A stretch of 64,000 bases of DNA from an uncultured Clostridia bacterium (GCA_944380885.1 CALWIZ010000008.1:1-64000), one strand, 5' to 3'; positions 38,250-47,448 are shown, numbered from the stretch's first letter. Numbers and translations are program-made. The notes: generated by a model not told the origin, from the sequence alone.

Positions 38250-39827
38250 TTGAATATTATTTTATTGCTTTGTCTTATAACGGCGGTGCTGTCCGCGCTT
38301 TTCGCGCTTGTAAGGCAATATCAGATGCTTCAGCAGAACTCCTATTTCCCCTCGCGCTACGCTGCGTGGGTGAAAGAAAGCTATTCGCTCCCGCTCTGCG
38401 CCGAATGTATAGCCTTCTGCGCCTCGTCTCTGCTTTTCGGACAGGAGCTTTACGCAGTGCAGCTTGTCTTCATTGCCGCGGTGCTTGCCGTAAGAATCGT
38501 ATCAGCCGTAAGGACACAGAAAAAATCGGTTAAAAAGCTGGTATTTACCGGAAGAATAAAAAGACTTTTTGCGGCTGCCGTTATTCTGCTTGCAGTCTTC
38601 ACTGCTGTTTACGCAGTTTTCCCAAAAACGCTTACAGGCGAGATATTCACAGTTATCACCTTTATGCTCTGCTTTGTCTCCCCTTTATTGACGCTTTTAT
38701 GCCGAGCTATTACCACTCCGGTAGAAAAAGCGATTGCGTCGTGGTATGTCAATGACGCGAAACGGATTTTAAAGGAGCACAAAAATCTCACCGTTATAGG
38801 CGTTACGGGCAGTTACGGCAAAACCTCGGTAAAATTCATATTGCAGCGGCTTTTAAGCGAGAAATACAATGTTGTCGCCACCCCGCACAGCTTCAACACG
38901 CCTATGGGCGTAGTGCGTACGATAAGAGAAAGCCTCAAGCCGCAGACACAGATATTCATATGCGAAATGGGCGCTAAAAATATCGGTGACATAAAGGAAA
39001 TATGCGATATTGTCCACCCGAAATACGGAATTATAACCTCGGTAGGGCCTCAGCACCTTGAGACCTTCGGCTCTGTTGATAATGTTTACAAAACCAAATT
39101 CGAGCTTGCCGACGAGGTGGTAAAAAACGGCGGAGAAGTTTTTGTCAACGGTGACAGCGCCGAGCTTATTAAGCGTACCGACCCCTCGCTTTACAGGGTG
39201 TACGGCACTGATAAAAGCTTTGAGTTTTACGCCTGCGATATTTCCTACTCAAAGAACGGCTCTGAATTTACGGCGGTTCTCGGAGGAAAACAAATACAGC
39301 TTTCATCAAAGCTTTTAGGACTTCACAGCATAATAAACATAACCGGAGCGGCGGCGCTCGCCTTTACCCTCGGAGTAGAGCCTGAAGATATAAAATTCGC
39401 CGCGGCAGCTTTAAAGCCTACCGAGCACAGGCTGGAGCTAAAGCCGTATATCAACGGCTCTACTCTTATTGATGACGCCTACAACGCCAATCCCGAGGGC
39501 TGTATAGAGGCAGTACGGGTGCTGGCTTCGTTTGACGGTATGAAAAAGGTTATAGTAACGCCGGGTCTTATTGAGCTCGGCTCAAAGGAATACGAGTGCA
39601 ATTTTGCGCTTGGTGCCGCGGCGGCGGAAAAATGTGATATAATTATTCTTGTCGGGAAAAACCGTTCAAAGCCGATACGGGAGGGTGCGGAGTCAAAGGG
39701 ATTCCCGCATGAAAACCTCTTTACGGCCTCAAGTTTTAAAGAAGCCATGCAGATTTACACCCCTATGGCGGACAGCGGCACGGTAGTGCTTTTTGAAAAC
39801 GATTTGCCCGACAATTATCTTAACTGA
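38250..39827 (+). CDS. Membrane-anchored MurF-like ligase
   Basis: 525 residues. The first ~150 contain four hydrophobic segments (about 1-23, 70-90, 103-124, 130-152), an unusual addition. The rest is a Mur ligase: ATP loop GVTGSYGKTS near residue 188, CEMGAKNIGDI near residue 235, the His/Asn region TEHRLELKPYINGSTLIDDAYNANP split near 390-415, and a C-terminal domain with GLIELGSKEYE. It should add D-Ala-D-Ala to UDP-MurNAc-tripeptide, supported by ddl immediately downstream. I chose TTG at 38250, ten bases after AAAGGA; GTG at 38241 abuts that site. Whether a soluble MurF exists elsewhere is unknown. Confidence 0.85.
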   Translation: MNIILLLCLITAVLSALFALVRQYQMLQQNSYFPSRYAAWVKESYSLPLCAECIAFCASSLLFGQELYAVQLVFIAAVLAVRIVSAVRTQKKSVKKLVFTGRIKRLFAAAVILLAVFTAVYAVFPKTLTGEIFTVITFMLCFVSPLLTLLCRAITTPVEKAIASWYVNDAKRILKEHKNLTVIGVTGSYGKTSVKFILQRLLSEKYNVVATPHSFNTPMGVVRTIRESLKPQTQIFICEMGAKNIGDIKEICDIVHPKYGIITSVGPQHLETFGSVDNVYKTKFELADEVVKNGGEVFVNGDSAELIKRTDPSLYRVYGTDKSFEFYACDISYSKNGSEFTAVLGGKQIQLSSKLLGLHSIINITGAAALAFTLGVEPEDIKFAAAALKPTEHRLELKPYINGSTLIDDAYNANPEGCIEAVRVLASFDGMKKVIVTPGLIELGSKEYECNFALGAAAAEKCDIIILVGKNRSKPIREGAESKGFPHENLFTASSFKEAMQIYTPMADSGTVVLFENDLPDNYLN

Positions 39828-39901
39828 ATAAAAATTACCTGCCCTGCCGCGCGGGCAATAAAAAAGAACAATAACAGGCGCGGCGGAACGGAGATTATAA
39901 T

Positions 39902-41092
39902 ATGAAAACAAATATCGCTGTATTTTTCGGCTGCCGCTCGGTTGAGCACGAGGTTTCTATCATTTCGGCTGTTCAGGCAATGAACGCCGTAAACCGTGAC
40001 AAATACGACATCACCCCTGTTTATGTAACAAAGGACGGGGAAATGTACACGGGAGAGCCGCTCCTTACGGTAGAAAATTTCAGAGACCTGCCGTTACTGC
40101 TCAAAAACTGCGAGCCGGTAATATTCGAGCGCAAAAACGGAGCGGTGCATATGGTATACCGAAACGGCGGACTTTTCTCGAAGAAGAAGGACGTGACGGT
40201 TGACCTCGCTTTTCCGGTCGTGCACGGCACCAACTGTGAGGACGGCACTATGGCGGGATATTTTGAGTTTCTCGGACTTCCCTATATAGGCTGTGACATT
40301 ATATCCGCCGCCGTCGGAATGGACAAAGCGGTTTTCAAGGATGTGCTCCGCTCTGCCGGACTTCCCGTGCTTGACTGCGTAACCTTCCGTTCAAGAGATT
40401 ACGCTGCGGACAAAAACACCGTCATTTCCGAAATAACCGAGAAAATCGGCTTTCCGCTTATAATAAAGCCGGTAAATCTCGGCTCAAGCGTAGGTATAAG
40501 CAAGGTAAACGACAAAGAAGAGCTTGAGGCCGCAGTATCGCTTGCCGCGTCATTCGCCGACAGGATACTCGCCGAACACGCCGTTACGGCGCTCCGTGAG
40601 ATAAACTGCTCTGTAATAGGAGACGCTGACCGCTGTGAGGCAAGCGTATTGGAGGAGCCCTTTATGCACGACGAGATTCTTTCCTACGCTGACAAATATA
40701 TGTCCGGCTCAAAGGGCGGAGCGTCAAAGGGTATGGCATCTCTCGGCAGAAAAATACCGGCTGATTTAAGCCCGGAGAAGACAGAAGAAATAAGGAGTCT
40801 TGCCTGCGATATATTTAAAGCAATTGGAGCAAGCGGCGTTGTGAGAATAGATTTTCTGCTTGATACCGAAAACGGAAAGGTATACGCCAATGAGATAAAC
40901 ACCATTCCCGGCTCGCTTTCCTTCTATCTTTGGGAGCCGGCGGGGCTCAAATACACAGATATGATAGACCGTCTTGTGGAAATAGCTTTCAAACGCCAAC
41001 GCAGCCGTGAAAACCTTACCTATACCATTGATACGAATATTCTTTCGGGCGTATCATTCGGAAAAGCGGGCACAAAAGGAGCGAAGTTCTGA
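39902..41092 (+). CDS. ddl: D-alanine--D-alanine ligase
   Basis: 396 residues, ATP-grasp. It has GCRSVEHEVSIISA at the N-terminus, PVVHGTNCEDGTMAGYFEFL near residue 110 (quoted in part: HGTNCEDG), KPVNLGSSVGISK near residue 195, and the metal-binding NEINTIPGS near residue 330. The omega-loop SYADKYMSG keeps the YxxKY pattern linked to D-Ala rather than D-lactate specificity, so it does not look like a vancomycin-resistance ligase. The ribosome site is ACGGAGATTATAAT. Its TGA overlaps the CDF start (TGATG). Confidence 0.95.
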   Translation: MKTNIAVFFGCRSVEHEVSIISAVQAMNAVNRDKYDITPVYVTKDGEMYTGEPLLTVENFRDLPLLLKNCEPVIFERKNGAVHMVYRNGGLFSKKKDVTVDLAFPVVHGTNCEDGTMAGYFEFLGLPYIGCDIISAAVGMDKAVFKDVLRSAGLPVLDCVTFRSRDYAADKNTVISEITEKIGFPLIIKPVNLGSSVGISKVNDKEELEAAVSLAASFADRILAEHAVTALREINCSVIGDADRCEASVLEEPFMHDEILSYADKYMSGSKGGASKGMASLGRKIPADLSPEKTEEIRSLACDIFKAIGASGVVRIDFLLDTENGKVYANEINTIPGSLSFYLWEPAGLKYTDMIDRLVEIAFKRQRSRENLTYTIDTNILSGVSFGKAGTKGAKF

Positions 41093-42276
41093 TGACAAGT
41101 CTTTTAATAAGGCTTTTTGTAAAAAACAGTGACGATATAAATGACAGTTCCGTGAGAAGCCGATACGGGACGCTCGGCGGTACTGTCGGTATAATCTGCA
41201 ACCTTTTTCTTTGTATATTTAAACTGACGGTCGGATTTCTGACCGCCAGTATTTCCATTGTGGCGGACGGTCTTAACAACCTGTCTGATATGGGCTCGTC
41301 GGTCATAACAATGATAGGCTTTAAAATGGCGGGAAAGCCGGCTGACAGCGACCACCCGTTCGGTCACGGAAGAATGGAGTATATGTCGGCTTTTATAGTA
41401 GCGATGCTTATTCTGCTTGTGGGCGGCGAACTTTTCAAATCATCGGTTTCGGCGCTTGTAAACGGCGACGAAATTCCGGAATATTCCGCCGCGGCGCTTA
41501 TTATTCTTGCTGTTTCAATACTTGTAAAGCTGTGGATGTGTCTTTTTAACCGCAAGCTCGGCAAAAAGATTAACTCTGAAGCGCTTCTCGCAACTTCGCA
41601 GGATTCGCTTAACGATATGATCACCACCACTGTCATACTCGTTTCGGTAGGTGTTTCCATGCTCGTTTCCCTGCCCTTTAACCTTGATGCGGTAATGGGT
41701 ATACTTGTTGCGATTTTTATTATTTATTCAGGGCTTTCTTCCGCAAAGGAAACGCTTGACAGTATTTTAGGCGCTCCGCCGGACAAGCAGCTTATAAAAG
41801 ACATTGAAAACACAATAATGTCCTTTAAGGAATTTGTCGGAATACACGACCTTATAGTGCATAATTACGGACCGGGAAAGCAGTTCGCTTCGGTTCACGT
41901 AGAGGTGCCGCAGGACAGCGACATAGTAAAATGCCACGAACAGATAGATTTATGCGAAAAGCTGATACAGGAAAAGCTCAACATTTCGCTTGTTATACAT
42001 ATGGACCCTATCGACTGCAACAACGAATCGGTAGCGGCGGTACGGCAGAGTATAACCGATGCCGTAAAAAGCATTGACAGCGCGATGTCGCTGCATGATT
42101 TCCGTATGACTCCGGCAGGTAAACAGCGTACAAATCTTATTTTTGACGTTGTGGTACCCTCGTCGGTTACTTTAAGCCACGAAGAAATTAACCGTATTAT
42201 AGCGGAACAGGCAAGGCGTATAAACCCTACCTACTGCTGTGTTATAACCTTTGACAATGATTTTACCGGCAAATGA
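41092..42276 (+). CDS. Cation diffusion facilitator transporter
   Basis: 394 residues. Six membrane helices with the metal-site signature ADGLNNLSD near residue 60 and HPFGHGRMEY near residue 85, then a cytoplasmic domain with HDLIVHNYGPGK near residue 255. The C-terminal third extends past the usual CDF end with a duplicated ferredoxin-like region. CDF proteins export divalent metals by proton exchange; Zn, Fe or Mn cannot be decided here. The feoAB operon follows 28 bp later, so iron balance is a reasonable guess. Confidence 0.9.
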   Translation: MTSLLIRLFVKNSDDINDSSVRSRYGTLGGTVGIICNLFLCIFKLTVGFLTASISIVADGLNNLSDMGSSVITMIGFKMAGKPADSDHPFGHGRMEYMSAFIVAMLILLVGGELFKSSVSALVNGDEIPEYSAAALIILAVSILVKLWMCLFNRKLGKKINSEALLATSQDSLNDMITTTVILVSVGVSMLVSLPFNLDAVMGILVAIFIIYSGLSSAKETLDSILGAPPDKQLIKDIENTIMSFKEFVGIHDLIVHNYGPGKQFASVHVEVPQDSDIVKCHEQIDLCEKLIQEKLNISLVIHMDPIDCNNESVAAVRQSITDAVKSIDSAMSLHDFRMTPAGKQRTNLIFDVVVPSSVTLSHEEINRIIAEQARRINPTYCCVITFDNDFTGK

Positions 42277-42303
42277 TTTTTCCTTTATGGGAGGTTCACA
42301 CAT

Positions 42304-42540
42304 ATGACACTTAATGATCTTGCAATCGGCAAAAAGGCGGTAATAACCGCGGTAAACGGCGAGGGCGCGCTGCGTCTTCGTCTGCTTGATATGGGGCTTA
42401 TACCGGGAACAACGGTTAAAGTAATTAAAATCGCTCCTCTCGGCGACCCAATCGAAATAACATTACGCGGATATGAGCTTACTATCCGCCGTGAACACGC
42501 AAAAGAAATAATAATCAAAGAGGAGGACGAAAAAGTATGA
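42304..42540 (+). CDS. feoA: Ferrous iron transport protein FeoA
   Basis: 78 residues, SH3-like barrel with LRLRLLDMGLIPGTTVKV and LRGYELTIRREHAKEI, both typical. It assists FeoB at the inner face of the membrane. GGGAGGTTCACACAT precedes the ATG, and its stop overlaps the feoB start by 4 bp (ATGA). Confidence 0.95.
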   Translation: MTLNDLAIGKKAVITAVNGEGALRLRLLDMGLIPGTTVKVIKIAPLGDPIEITLRGYELTIRREHAKEIIIKEEDEKV

Positions 42541-44540
42541 TTTTTGCGCTTGTTGGTAATCAGAACTGCGGCAAAACCACACTTTTTAATGCCCTTACCG
42601 GAGCTAACCAGCACGTAGGAAACTTTCCGGGAGTGACGGTTGACAGCAAAATGGGTGAAATATCATCAGCTAAAGGCTGTTCGGTTGTAGACCTGCCGGG
42701 AATATATTCAATACGTCCCTATTCAACAGAAGAAATCGTCACACGCGACTTTGTTCTTAATGAAAAGCCGGACGGCATTATCAACATAGTTGACGCTACA
42801 AACATAGAAAGAAACCTATATCTTACGCTCCAGCTTTTAGAGCTCGGCATACCTATGGTGCTGGCGCTCAATATGATGGATGAAGTGCGGGCAAACGGCG
42901 GAACCGTGGATATTAAAATGATGTCGGAGCTTTTAGGGATACCGGTTATACCCATAAGCGCAGCCAAAAACGACGGTATCAGTGAGCTTGTAAACACCGC
43001 CGTATCGACCGCCAAAAAGAAAATAAAGCCAAAGGTGCAGGATTTCTGCCTGCCCGGTCCGGTTCACCGCTGCATACACGCGGTGTCGCACCTTATAGAG
43101 GACCACGCACAGCAGTGCGGAATTTCTCCGCGCTTTGCAGCCACAAAGCTGATAGAAGGGGATATGTCCTTCGCCGAAAAGTTAGAGCTTGACAAAAACG
43201 AGCTTGAGACAATAGAGCACAGCGTTAAGGAAATGGAAACCGAAAGAGGGCTTGACGCCAACGCGGCGCTTGCGGATATGCGCTATTCCTTTATAGAGGG
43301 AGTATGCGAAAAGGCGGTTGTAAAATGCAGGGAGAGCAAAGAGCATCTGCGGAGCGTTAAAATTGACAATGTGCTGACAAACAAATATCTCGCGCTCCCG
43401 CTTTTCCTTGTCATAATGCTGCTTATTTTCTGGCTTACTTTCGGCGTTATAGGCAGCTTTCTGTCTGATCTGCTCTCCGCAGGTATAGATTCTTTAACAG
43501 CCGTAACCGACAAAGCGCTTACGGCTTACGGGATAAATCCGGTAGTTCACAGCCTCATAACCGACGGTATTTTCACCGGTATAGGCAGCGTGCTTTCCTT
43601 CCTGCCGCTTATTGTAGTGCTTTTCTTTTTTCTTTCAATCCTTGAGGATACAGGATATATGGCGCGCGTCGCCTTTGTTATGGATAAGCTGCTTAGAAAA
43701 ATCGGACTTTCGGGGCGCAGCTTCGTCCCGATGATAATAGGCTTCGGCTGCTCTGTGCCGGCGGTAATGTCGGCAAGGACGCTTTCTTCGGAACGCGACC
43801 GCAAAATGACCATAATGCTCGTGCCGTTTATGTCCTGCTCGGCTAAAATACCGATTTACGCTGTTTTCAGCGCCGCGTTTTTCCCGGATTACGCAGCGCT
43901 TGTTATGTCCGCGCTTTACATATCGGGTCTTTTAGTGGGAATAATAACCGCGCTGATACTCAATAAAACCACATTTAAGGGAAATCCGGTTCCGTTTGTT
44001 ATGGAGCTTCCGAACTACCGTTTACCCTCCGCAAAAAGCGTTCTTCTGCTTATGTGGGACAAGGCAAAAGACTTCTTGCAGAAAGCATTTACCGTAATTC
44101 TTATAGCTACGGTAATAATCTGGTTCTTAGGCGCGTTTGACTCAAAACTCAACTATGTCACTGATTCTTCGCAAAGCCTGCTCGCGTCGGTAGGAAAGCT
44201 GATTTCTCCTATATTCGCTCCGCTCGGCTTTAATGACTGGCGCATAAGCACCTCCCTGCTTGCCGGTCTTTCGGCTAAAGAGGCTGTGGTCAGCACGATG
44301 AGCGTGCTTACGGGAACGGGACTTGAAAACTTAGGCGGAGCGCTTTCTTCAATGTTCACGCCTCTTTCCGCCGTCAGCTTTCTTGTGTTCACACTGCTTT
44401 ACACCCCCTGCGTCGCCGCTATCGCCACATTCAGGGCTGAACTCGGCTCACGGCTGCAGACTGCCGGGATAGTTGTTTTTCAGTGCGTTATAGCATGGAT
44501 CTGCGCCTTTGCGGTTCACAGCATAGGTCTTCTCTTTTAG
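42537..44540 (+). CDS. feoB: Ferrous iron transporter FeoB
   Basis: 667 residues. The N-terminal G domain has G1 GNQNCGKTT, G3 DLPGIYS, G4 NMMD and G5 SAAKNDG. A helical guanine-dissociation-inhibitor domain follows (about 165-250), then about eight membrane helices with the two GATE regions, including GFGCSVPAVMSARTL near residue 400 and SAKEAVVSTM near residue 575. It takes up Fe2+. It is slightly shorter than E. coli FeoB because it lacks the long C-terminal tail. Confidence 0.97.
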   Translation: MIFALVGNQNCGKTTLFNALTGANQHVGNFPGVTVDSKMGEISSAKGCSVVDLPGIYSIRPYSTEEIVTRDFVLNEKPDGIINIVDATNIERNLYLTLQLLELGIPMVLALNMMDEVRANGGTVDIKMMSELLGIPVIPISAAKNDGISELVNTAVSTAKKKIKPKVQDFCLPGPVHRCIHAVSHLIEDHAQQCGISPRFAATKLIEGDMSFAEKLELDKNELETIEHSVKEMETERGLDANAALADMRYSFIEGVCEKAVVKCRESKEHLRSVKIDNVLTNKYLALPLFLVIMLLIFWLTFGVIGSFLSDLLSAGIDSLTAVTDKALTAYGINPVVHSLITDGIFTGIGSVLSFLPLIVVLFFFLSILEDTGYMARVAFVMDKLLRKIGLSGRSFVPMIIGFGCSVPAVMSARTLSSERDRKMTIMLVPFMSCSAKIPIYAVFSAAFFPDYAALVMSALYISGLLVGIITALILNKTTFKGNPVPFVMELPNYRLPSAKSVLLLMWDKAKDFLQKAFTVILIATVIIWFLGAFDSKLNYVTDSSQSLLASVGKLISPIFAPLGFNDWRISTSLLAGLSAKEAVVSTMSVLTGTGLENLGGALSSMFTPLSAVSFLVFTLLYTPCVAAIATFRAELGSRLQTAGIVVFQCVIAWICAFAVHSIGLLF

Positions 44541-44548
44541 GTGACGTT

Positions 44549-44722
44549 ATGGGACTTTACGATTATATCCTGCTTATTATAATAGCTGCCTGTCTTGCCG
44601 CCGCAGTGATATTCATTATAAGGCGGAAAAAGGCGGGAAAGAATTTCTGCTGCGGCAGCTGTGAAAGCTGCGGCTTACACGGCTGCAAAAAACAGACTGA
44701 GGAGAAAACAAATGAAAAATAA
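44549..44722 (+). CDS. FeoB-associated Cys-rich membrane protein
   Basis: 57 residues. One membrane helix (about 5-25) is followed by a basic stretch and a cysteine cluster, FCCGSCESCGLHGC, with five cysteines. This matches the small proteins annotated next to FeoB in Firmicutes. The cysteines could bind iron or another metal. AGGTGACGTT precedes the ATG, 8 bp after feoB, and it overlaps the next gene by 11 bp. Confidence 0.85.
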   Translation: MGLYDYILLIIIAACLAAAVIFIIRRKKAGKNFCCGSCESCGLHGCKKQTEEKTNEK

Positions 44723-46364
44723 ACCTTTGAAAATATTTTTAAGATGGCTTTTGTGCGCCGTAATAATTTTCATAGCCTTTTGGTTCGTACTGCCTCCGCT
44801 CAACCTGCGCAGCAGCACTTTATGGGGCTTTCTTGTCTTCTGCATCGCGGTATGCGCTGTCATAAACTCTTTGCCGCGATTATCCGGAGCTTTAAGAGAT
44901 TTTTCCGGTATAAAGCGTATTCCCTATGCTTCAGATTACAAAGGCGCGCTTAAAAAAACCGGAAAGCCGTTTAAAATCGCGCTTATCGCCGTGCTTTGCA
45001 TTGTTGTACTCAATATAGCGGCGTGGCTGTCCGGCGCGGAAATATTCAACGCATCACGCTATGTAAACCTTATAACACCCGAAGACGGTGATTTTACCGC
45101 CGATGTTACGGAAATAAACCGCAGTCAGATACCGGTGGTTGACCGCGACACCGCGTCAAGGCTCGGACAGAGAAAGCTCGGCGAAATGTCCGACCTTGTA
45201 TCGCAGTTTGTCATTGAAGAGGACTACACACAGATAAACTACAAAGGCAAGCCGGTCAGGGTCACTCCCCTTACCTACGGTGATATTATCAAATGGTTTA
45301 ACAATCAGTCCGAGGGTATTCCGGCATATATATCGGTTGATATGACAACTCAGGAAACCACTCTTGTACGCCTTGAGGACGGCATTAAATACTCAAGGGG
45401 AGAATTTTTCCTCCGCAACCTTGACCGCTACCTGCGCTTTAAATACCCGACAAAGATTTTTGACAATATCAGCTTTGAAATAGATGAAGAGGGCACGCCC
45501 TACTGGGTTGCCTCCTGCGTGGGCTTTAAAATCGGCATATGGAGCGGACGCGACATAGACGGAGCCGTTCTGCTCAACGCCGTAACAGGCGAAAGCGAGT
45601 ATTATGAGCTTGACGATATACCGAGCTGGGTAGACCAGGTTTACAGCTCTGAAATGATAATGGAGCAGCTTACCTACAACGGAAAGTACCGTTCGGGATT
45701 TTTCAATTCCATATTCGGTCAGCAGGGAGTGCTTCAGCCGACCGACGGATATAATTACCTTGCCATAAACGATGACGTTTATCTTTACACCGGAATGACA
45801 TCTGTCACAAGCGACGAGTCAAATGTAGGCTTTGTTCTCACAAATCTCCGCACAAAGGAAACAAAGTTTTACTCCATTCCGGGAGCCGAAGAATACTCGG
45901 CTATGAGCTCGGCGGAGGGTCAGGTGCAGCACCTTAAATACACGGCTACTTTTCCGCTGCTGCTCAACATTTCCGACCGCCCGACATATTTTATGTCGCT
46001 TAAAGACGCGGCGGGGCTTGTAAAGATGTACGCTTTTGTTGACGTGAGCCAGTATCAGATAGTAGGCACAGGCGAAACGGTGGACGCCGCCAGAGCCGAT
46101 TATATTGCTAAGCTCAAGGATGAAGACCTCGAAGTTGAGGACACAGAGGAAAAGACCGTTTCGGGTGTTATAGAACGCATAGCATCTGCAGTTGTAGACG
46201 GAAATACCAACTATTATATAACCCTTGAAAACAGCGATACCGTTTATATAGTTCCCGTAACGCTGTCTGACAAACTTCCGCTTGCACAACCGGGCAACAG
46301 TATTGAGATGAGCATTTCCGAAACTGCGGAAGGTATCACCGTTTCAAAAGCAGAGCTGAAATAA
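44712..46364 (+). CDS. Large membrane-anchored protein of unknown function
   Basis: 550 residues that I do not recognise. Two helices near residues 8-30 and 37-55 and a third near 88-105 are followed by about 440 residues without hydrophobic segments, probably extracellular and beta-rich. The sequence mentions no enzyme motif; it has repeated YWVASCVGFKIG- and NAVTGESEYYELDD-like stretches that recall repeated beta-propeller or PepSY-like units. The end (residues 480-550) looks like a small OB-type barrel. GGAGAAAACAA precedes the ATG. It overlaps the feo-associated gene, so it is probably co-expressed with iron uptake. Confidence 0.75.
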   Translation: MKNKPLKIFLRWLLCAVIIFIAFWFVLPPLNLRSSTLWGFLVFCIAVCAVINSLPRLSGALRDFSGIKRIPYASDYKGALKKTGKPFKIALIAVLCIVVLNIAAWLSGAEIFNASRYVNLITPEDGDFTADVTEINRSQIPVVDRDTASRLGQRKLGEMSDLVSQFVIEEDYTQINYKGKPVRVTPLTYGDIIKWFNNQSEGIPAYISVDMTTQETTLVRLEDGIKYSRGEFFLRNLDRYLRFKYPTKIFDNISFEIDEEGTPYWVASCVGFKIGIWSGRDIDGAVLLNAVTGESEYYELDDIPSWVDQVYSSEMIMEQLTYNGKYRSGFFNSIFGQQGVLQPTDGYNYLAINDDVYLYTGMTSVTSDESNVGFVLTNLRTKETKFYSIPGAEEYSAMSSAEGQVQHLKYTATFPLLLNISDRPTYFMSLKDAAGLVKMYAFVDVSQYQIVGTGETVDAARADYIAKLKDEDLEVEDTEEKTVSGVIERIASAVVDGNTNYYITLENSDTVYIVPVTLSDKLPLAQPGNSIEMSISETAEGITVSKAELK

Positions 46365-46445
46365 ACTCACAGCCCCGGTTTTTTGAATAGCGGGCTGTTA
46401 AACTGTGGGTAAAGTCTGATATAACGGCAATAAAAATACTGTTTA

Positions 46446-46790
46446 TCAAAATTTCTGAGTGACGGCTTTCATAACCGTCACTTTTTTATTTTTCTTCCGG
46501 CACTCCTCAATTACATACTTTGTCCCGCGAGACTGCCCGTCCCAGAACGCCAGCACCTCGTCAGCGTAATCAATAATTTGCAGATTACGTTTAAGCGGCG
46601 CTCCGCGGCCGTATTTATCATATTCAGGCAAAAACTCGGTGAGCTTTAGTCTGTTTGCCAGTGCATATTCCCTTGCACAGGTGTCAATCCCCCTTGCGCC
46701 GCCGGATACTATTTCCGTAACATCTCGGGGCAGATATTTTTCCAAGTTGTTTACTTTAAGTCCTCTTGAACCGATTACTGCTATTTTCAT
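46446..46790 (-). CDS. SLOG-family protein (YspA/DprA-like Rossmann)
   Basis: 114 residues with MKIAVIGSRGL, SGGARGIDTCAREYA near residue 33, and FWDGQSRGTKYVIEECRK near residue 83. These are the nucleotide-binding signatures of the SLOG superfamily (YspA group). Members are thought to sense nucleotides or ADP-ribose-like ligands and often sit near phage or mobile genes. The actual role here is unknown. It is divergent from a small XRE regulator with a palindromic operator between them. Confidence 0.8.
   Translation of the reverse strand: MKIAVIGSRGLKVNNLEKYLPRDVTEIVSGGARGIDTCAREYALANRLKLTEFLPEYDKYGRGAPLKRNLQIIDYADEVLAFWDGQSRGTKYVIEECRKKNKKVTVMKAVTQKF
46459..46488 (+). terminator. Terminator of the feo / unknown membrane protein transcript
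   Basis: GTGACGG/CCGTCAC (7 bp) with a nine-base loop and TTTTTT. It lies inside the last codons of the convergent SLOG gene. A weaker hairpin (CAGCCCCG/CGGGCTG) occurs near 46371-46398. Confidence 0.8.
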
Positions 46791-46803
46791 AATTTACCTC
46801 CTT

Positions 46804-46871
46804 ATGTCCTATGAGTAGGACATACTTTTATAATACTTAGTATACACTAAAAATGTCCTAAATCAAGACAT
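46804..46871. promoter_or_regulatory. Divergent promoters with palindromic TGTCCTA operators
   Basis: A perfect 8-bp inverted repeat, ATGTCCTA-TGAG-TAGGACAT (46804-46823), lies just upstream of the SLOG ATG. A second, partial site ATGTCCTAAATCAAGACAT (46853-46871) lies just upstream of the XRE gene, and ATACTTAGTAT sits between. The minus promoter for the SLOG gene reads TTGATT, 16 bp, TATACT (46839-46844 for the -10). TATAAT at 46829-46834 may serve the plus strand. The XRE protein is the obvious candidate repressor. Confidence 0.7.
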
Positions 46872-46884
46872 AAAGGTGTTTATT

Positions 46885-47127
46885 ATGAAAAGAATACTCG
46901 ATTCTGAAAAATCAAATATTATTGGTTCCCGTATTAAAGAAGCGCGAATAAAAGCCGGTTTAAGTCAGAAACAGTTATCAGAAAGGCTGGAATTACTTGC
47001 CGTTTATACCTGCAGAGGTTCTGTTTCACGTATTGAAAACGGTCAGCGAGCTATTACCGATATAGAAATTGACGCAATATCAAAAGTATTAAATGTATCG
47101 CTTGATTACCTTTTCGGAAGAGAATAG
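46885..47127 (+). CDS. XRE-family transcriptional regulator
   Basis: 80 residues, essentially one helix-turn-helix: GSRIKEARIKAGLSQKQLSERL, then SVSRIENGQR, and a final LNVSLDYLFGRE (quoted in parts). The family acts as repressor. I start at the ATG at 46885, six bases after AAAGGTG; a GTG inside that site would be three codons longer. It probably represses the flanking palindromic operators and thereby its own gene and the SLOG gene. Confidence 0.85.
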   Translation: MKRILDSEKSNIIGSRIKEARIKAGLSQKQLSERLELLAVYTCRGSVSRIENGQRAITDIEIDAISKVLNVSLDYLFGRE

Positions 47128-47180
47128 GCATTTTATAGTAAGTTGGTCTAAAATTAAGCTGCTGTGTTAGGAGCGATTAT

Positions 47181-47423
47181 ATGGATATAGGAAATGCAGT
47201 TAAAGAGCGTATACTGGAATTATGCGCCGAACGGAATATCACAATAAACAAGCTCAGTACTATCAGCGGAGTTACACAATCAACCGTAAATAATATAATC
47301 AGCGGCAGGAATAACAGCACAACCATAGCGACAATAAAAAAATTATGCGACGGATTGGAAATATCCATTACAGAGTTTTTCACATCAAAGGTATTTGAAA
47401 ATTTGGAACAGGAAGTCAAATAA
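47181..47423 (+). CDS. XRE-family transcriptional regulator, short
   Basis: 80 residues with a single XRE helix-turn-helix: NITINKLSTISGVTQSTVNNII, then ATIKKLCDGLEISITEFF (in parts). This is the compact type common in Firmicutes. TTAGGAGCGATTAT precedes the ATG. It is 53 bp after the first regulator and different in sequence from it; they may be co-transcribed. Confidence 0.85.
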   Translation: MDIGNAVKERILELCAERNITINKLSTISGVTQSTVNNIISGRNNSTTIATIKKLCDGLEISITEFFTSKVFENLEQEVK

Positions 47424-47448
47424 AAGCCATTTTTTACGTAACGCTCAA

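Noticed and set aside
39902..41092. Vancomycin-resistance type D-Ala-D-Lac ligase
   Set aside because: The omega-loop SYADKYMS keeps the Tyr/Lys pattern of D-Ala-D-Ala ligases, and there are no vanH/vanX neighbours.
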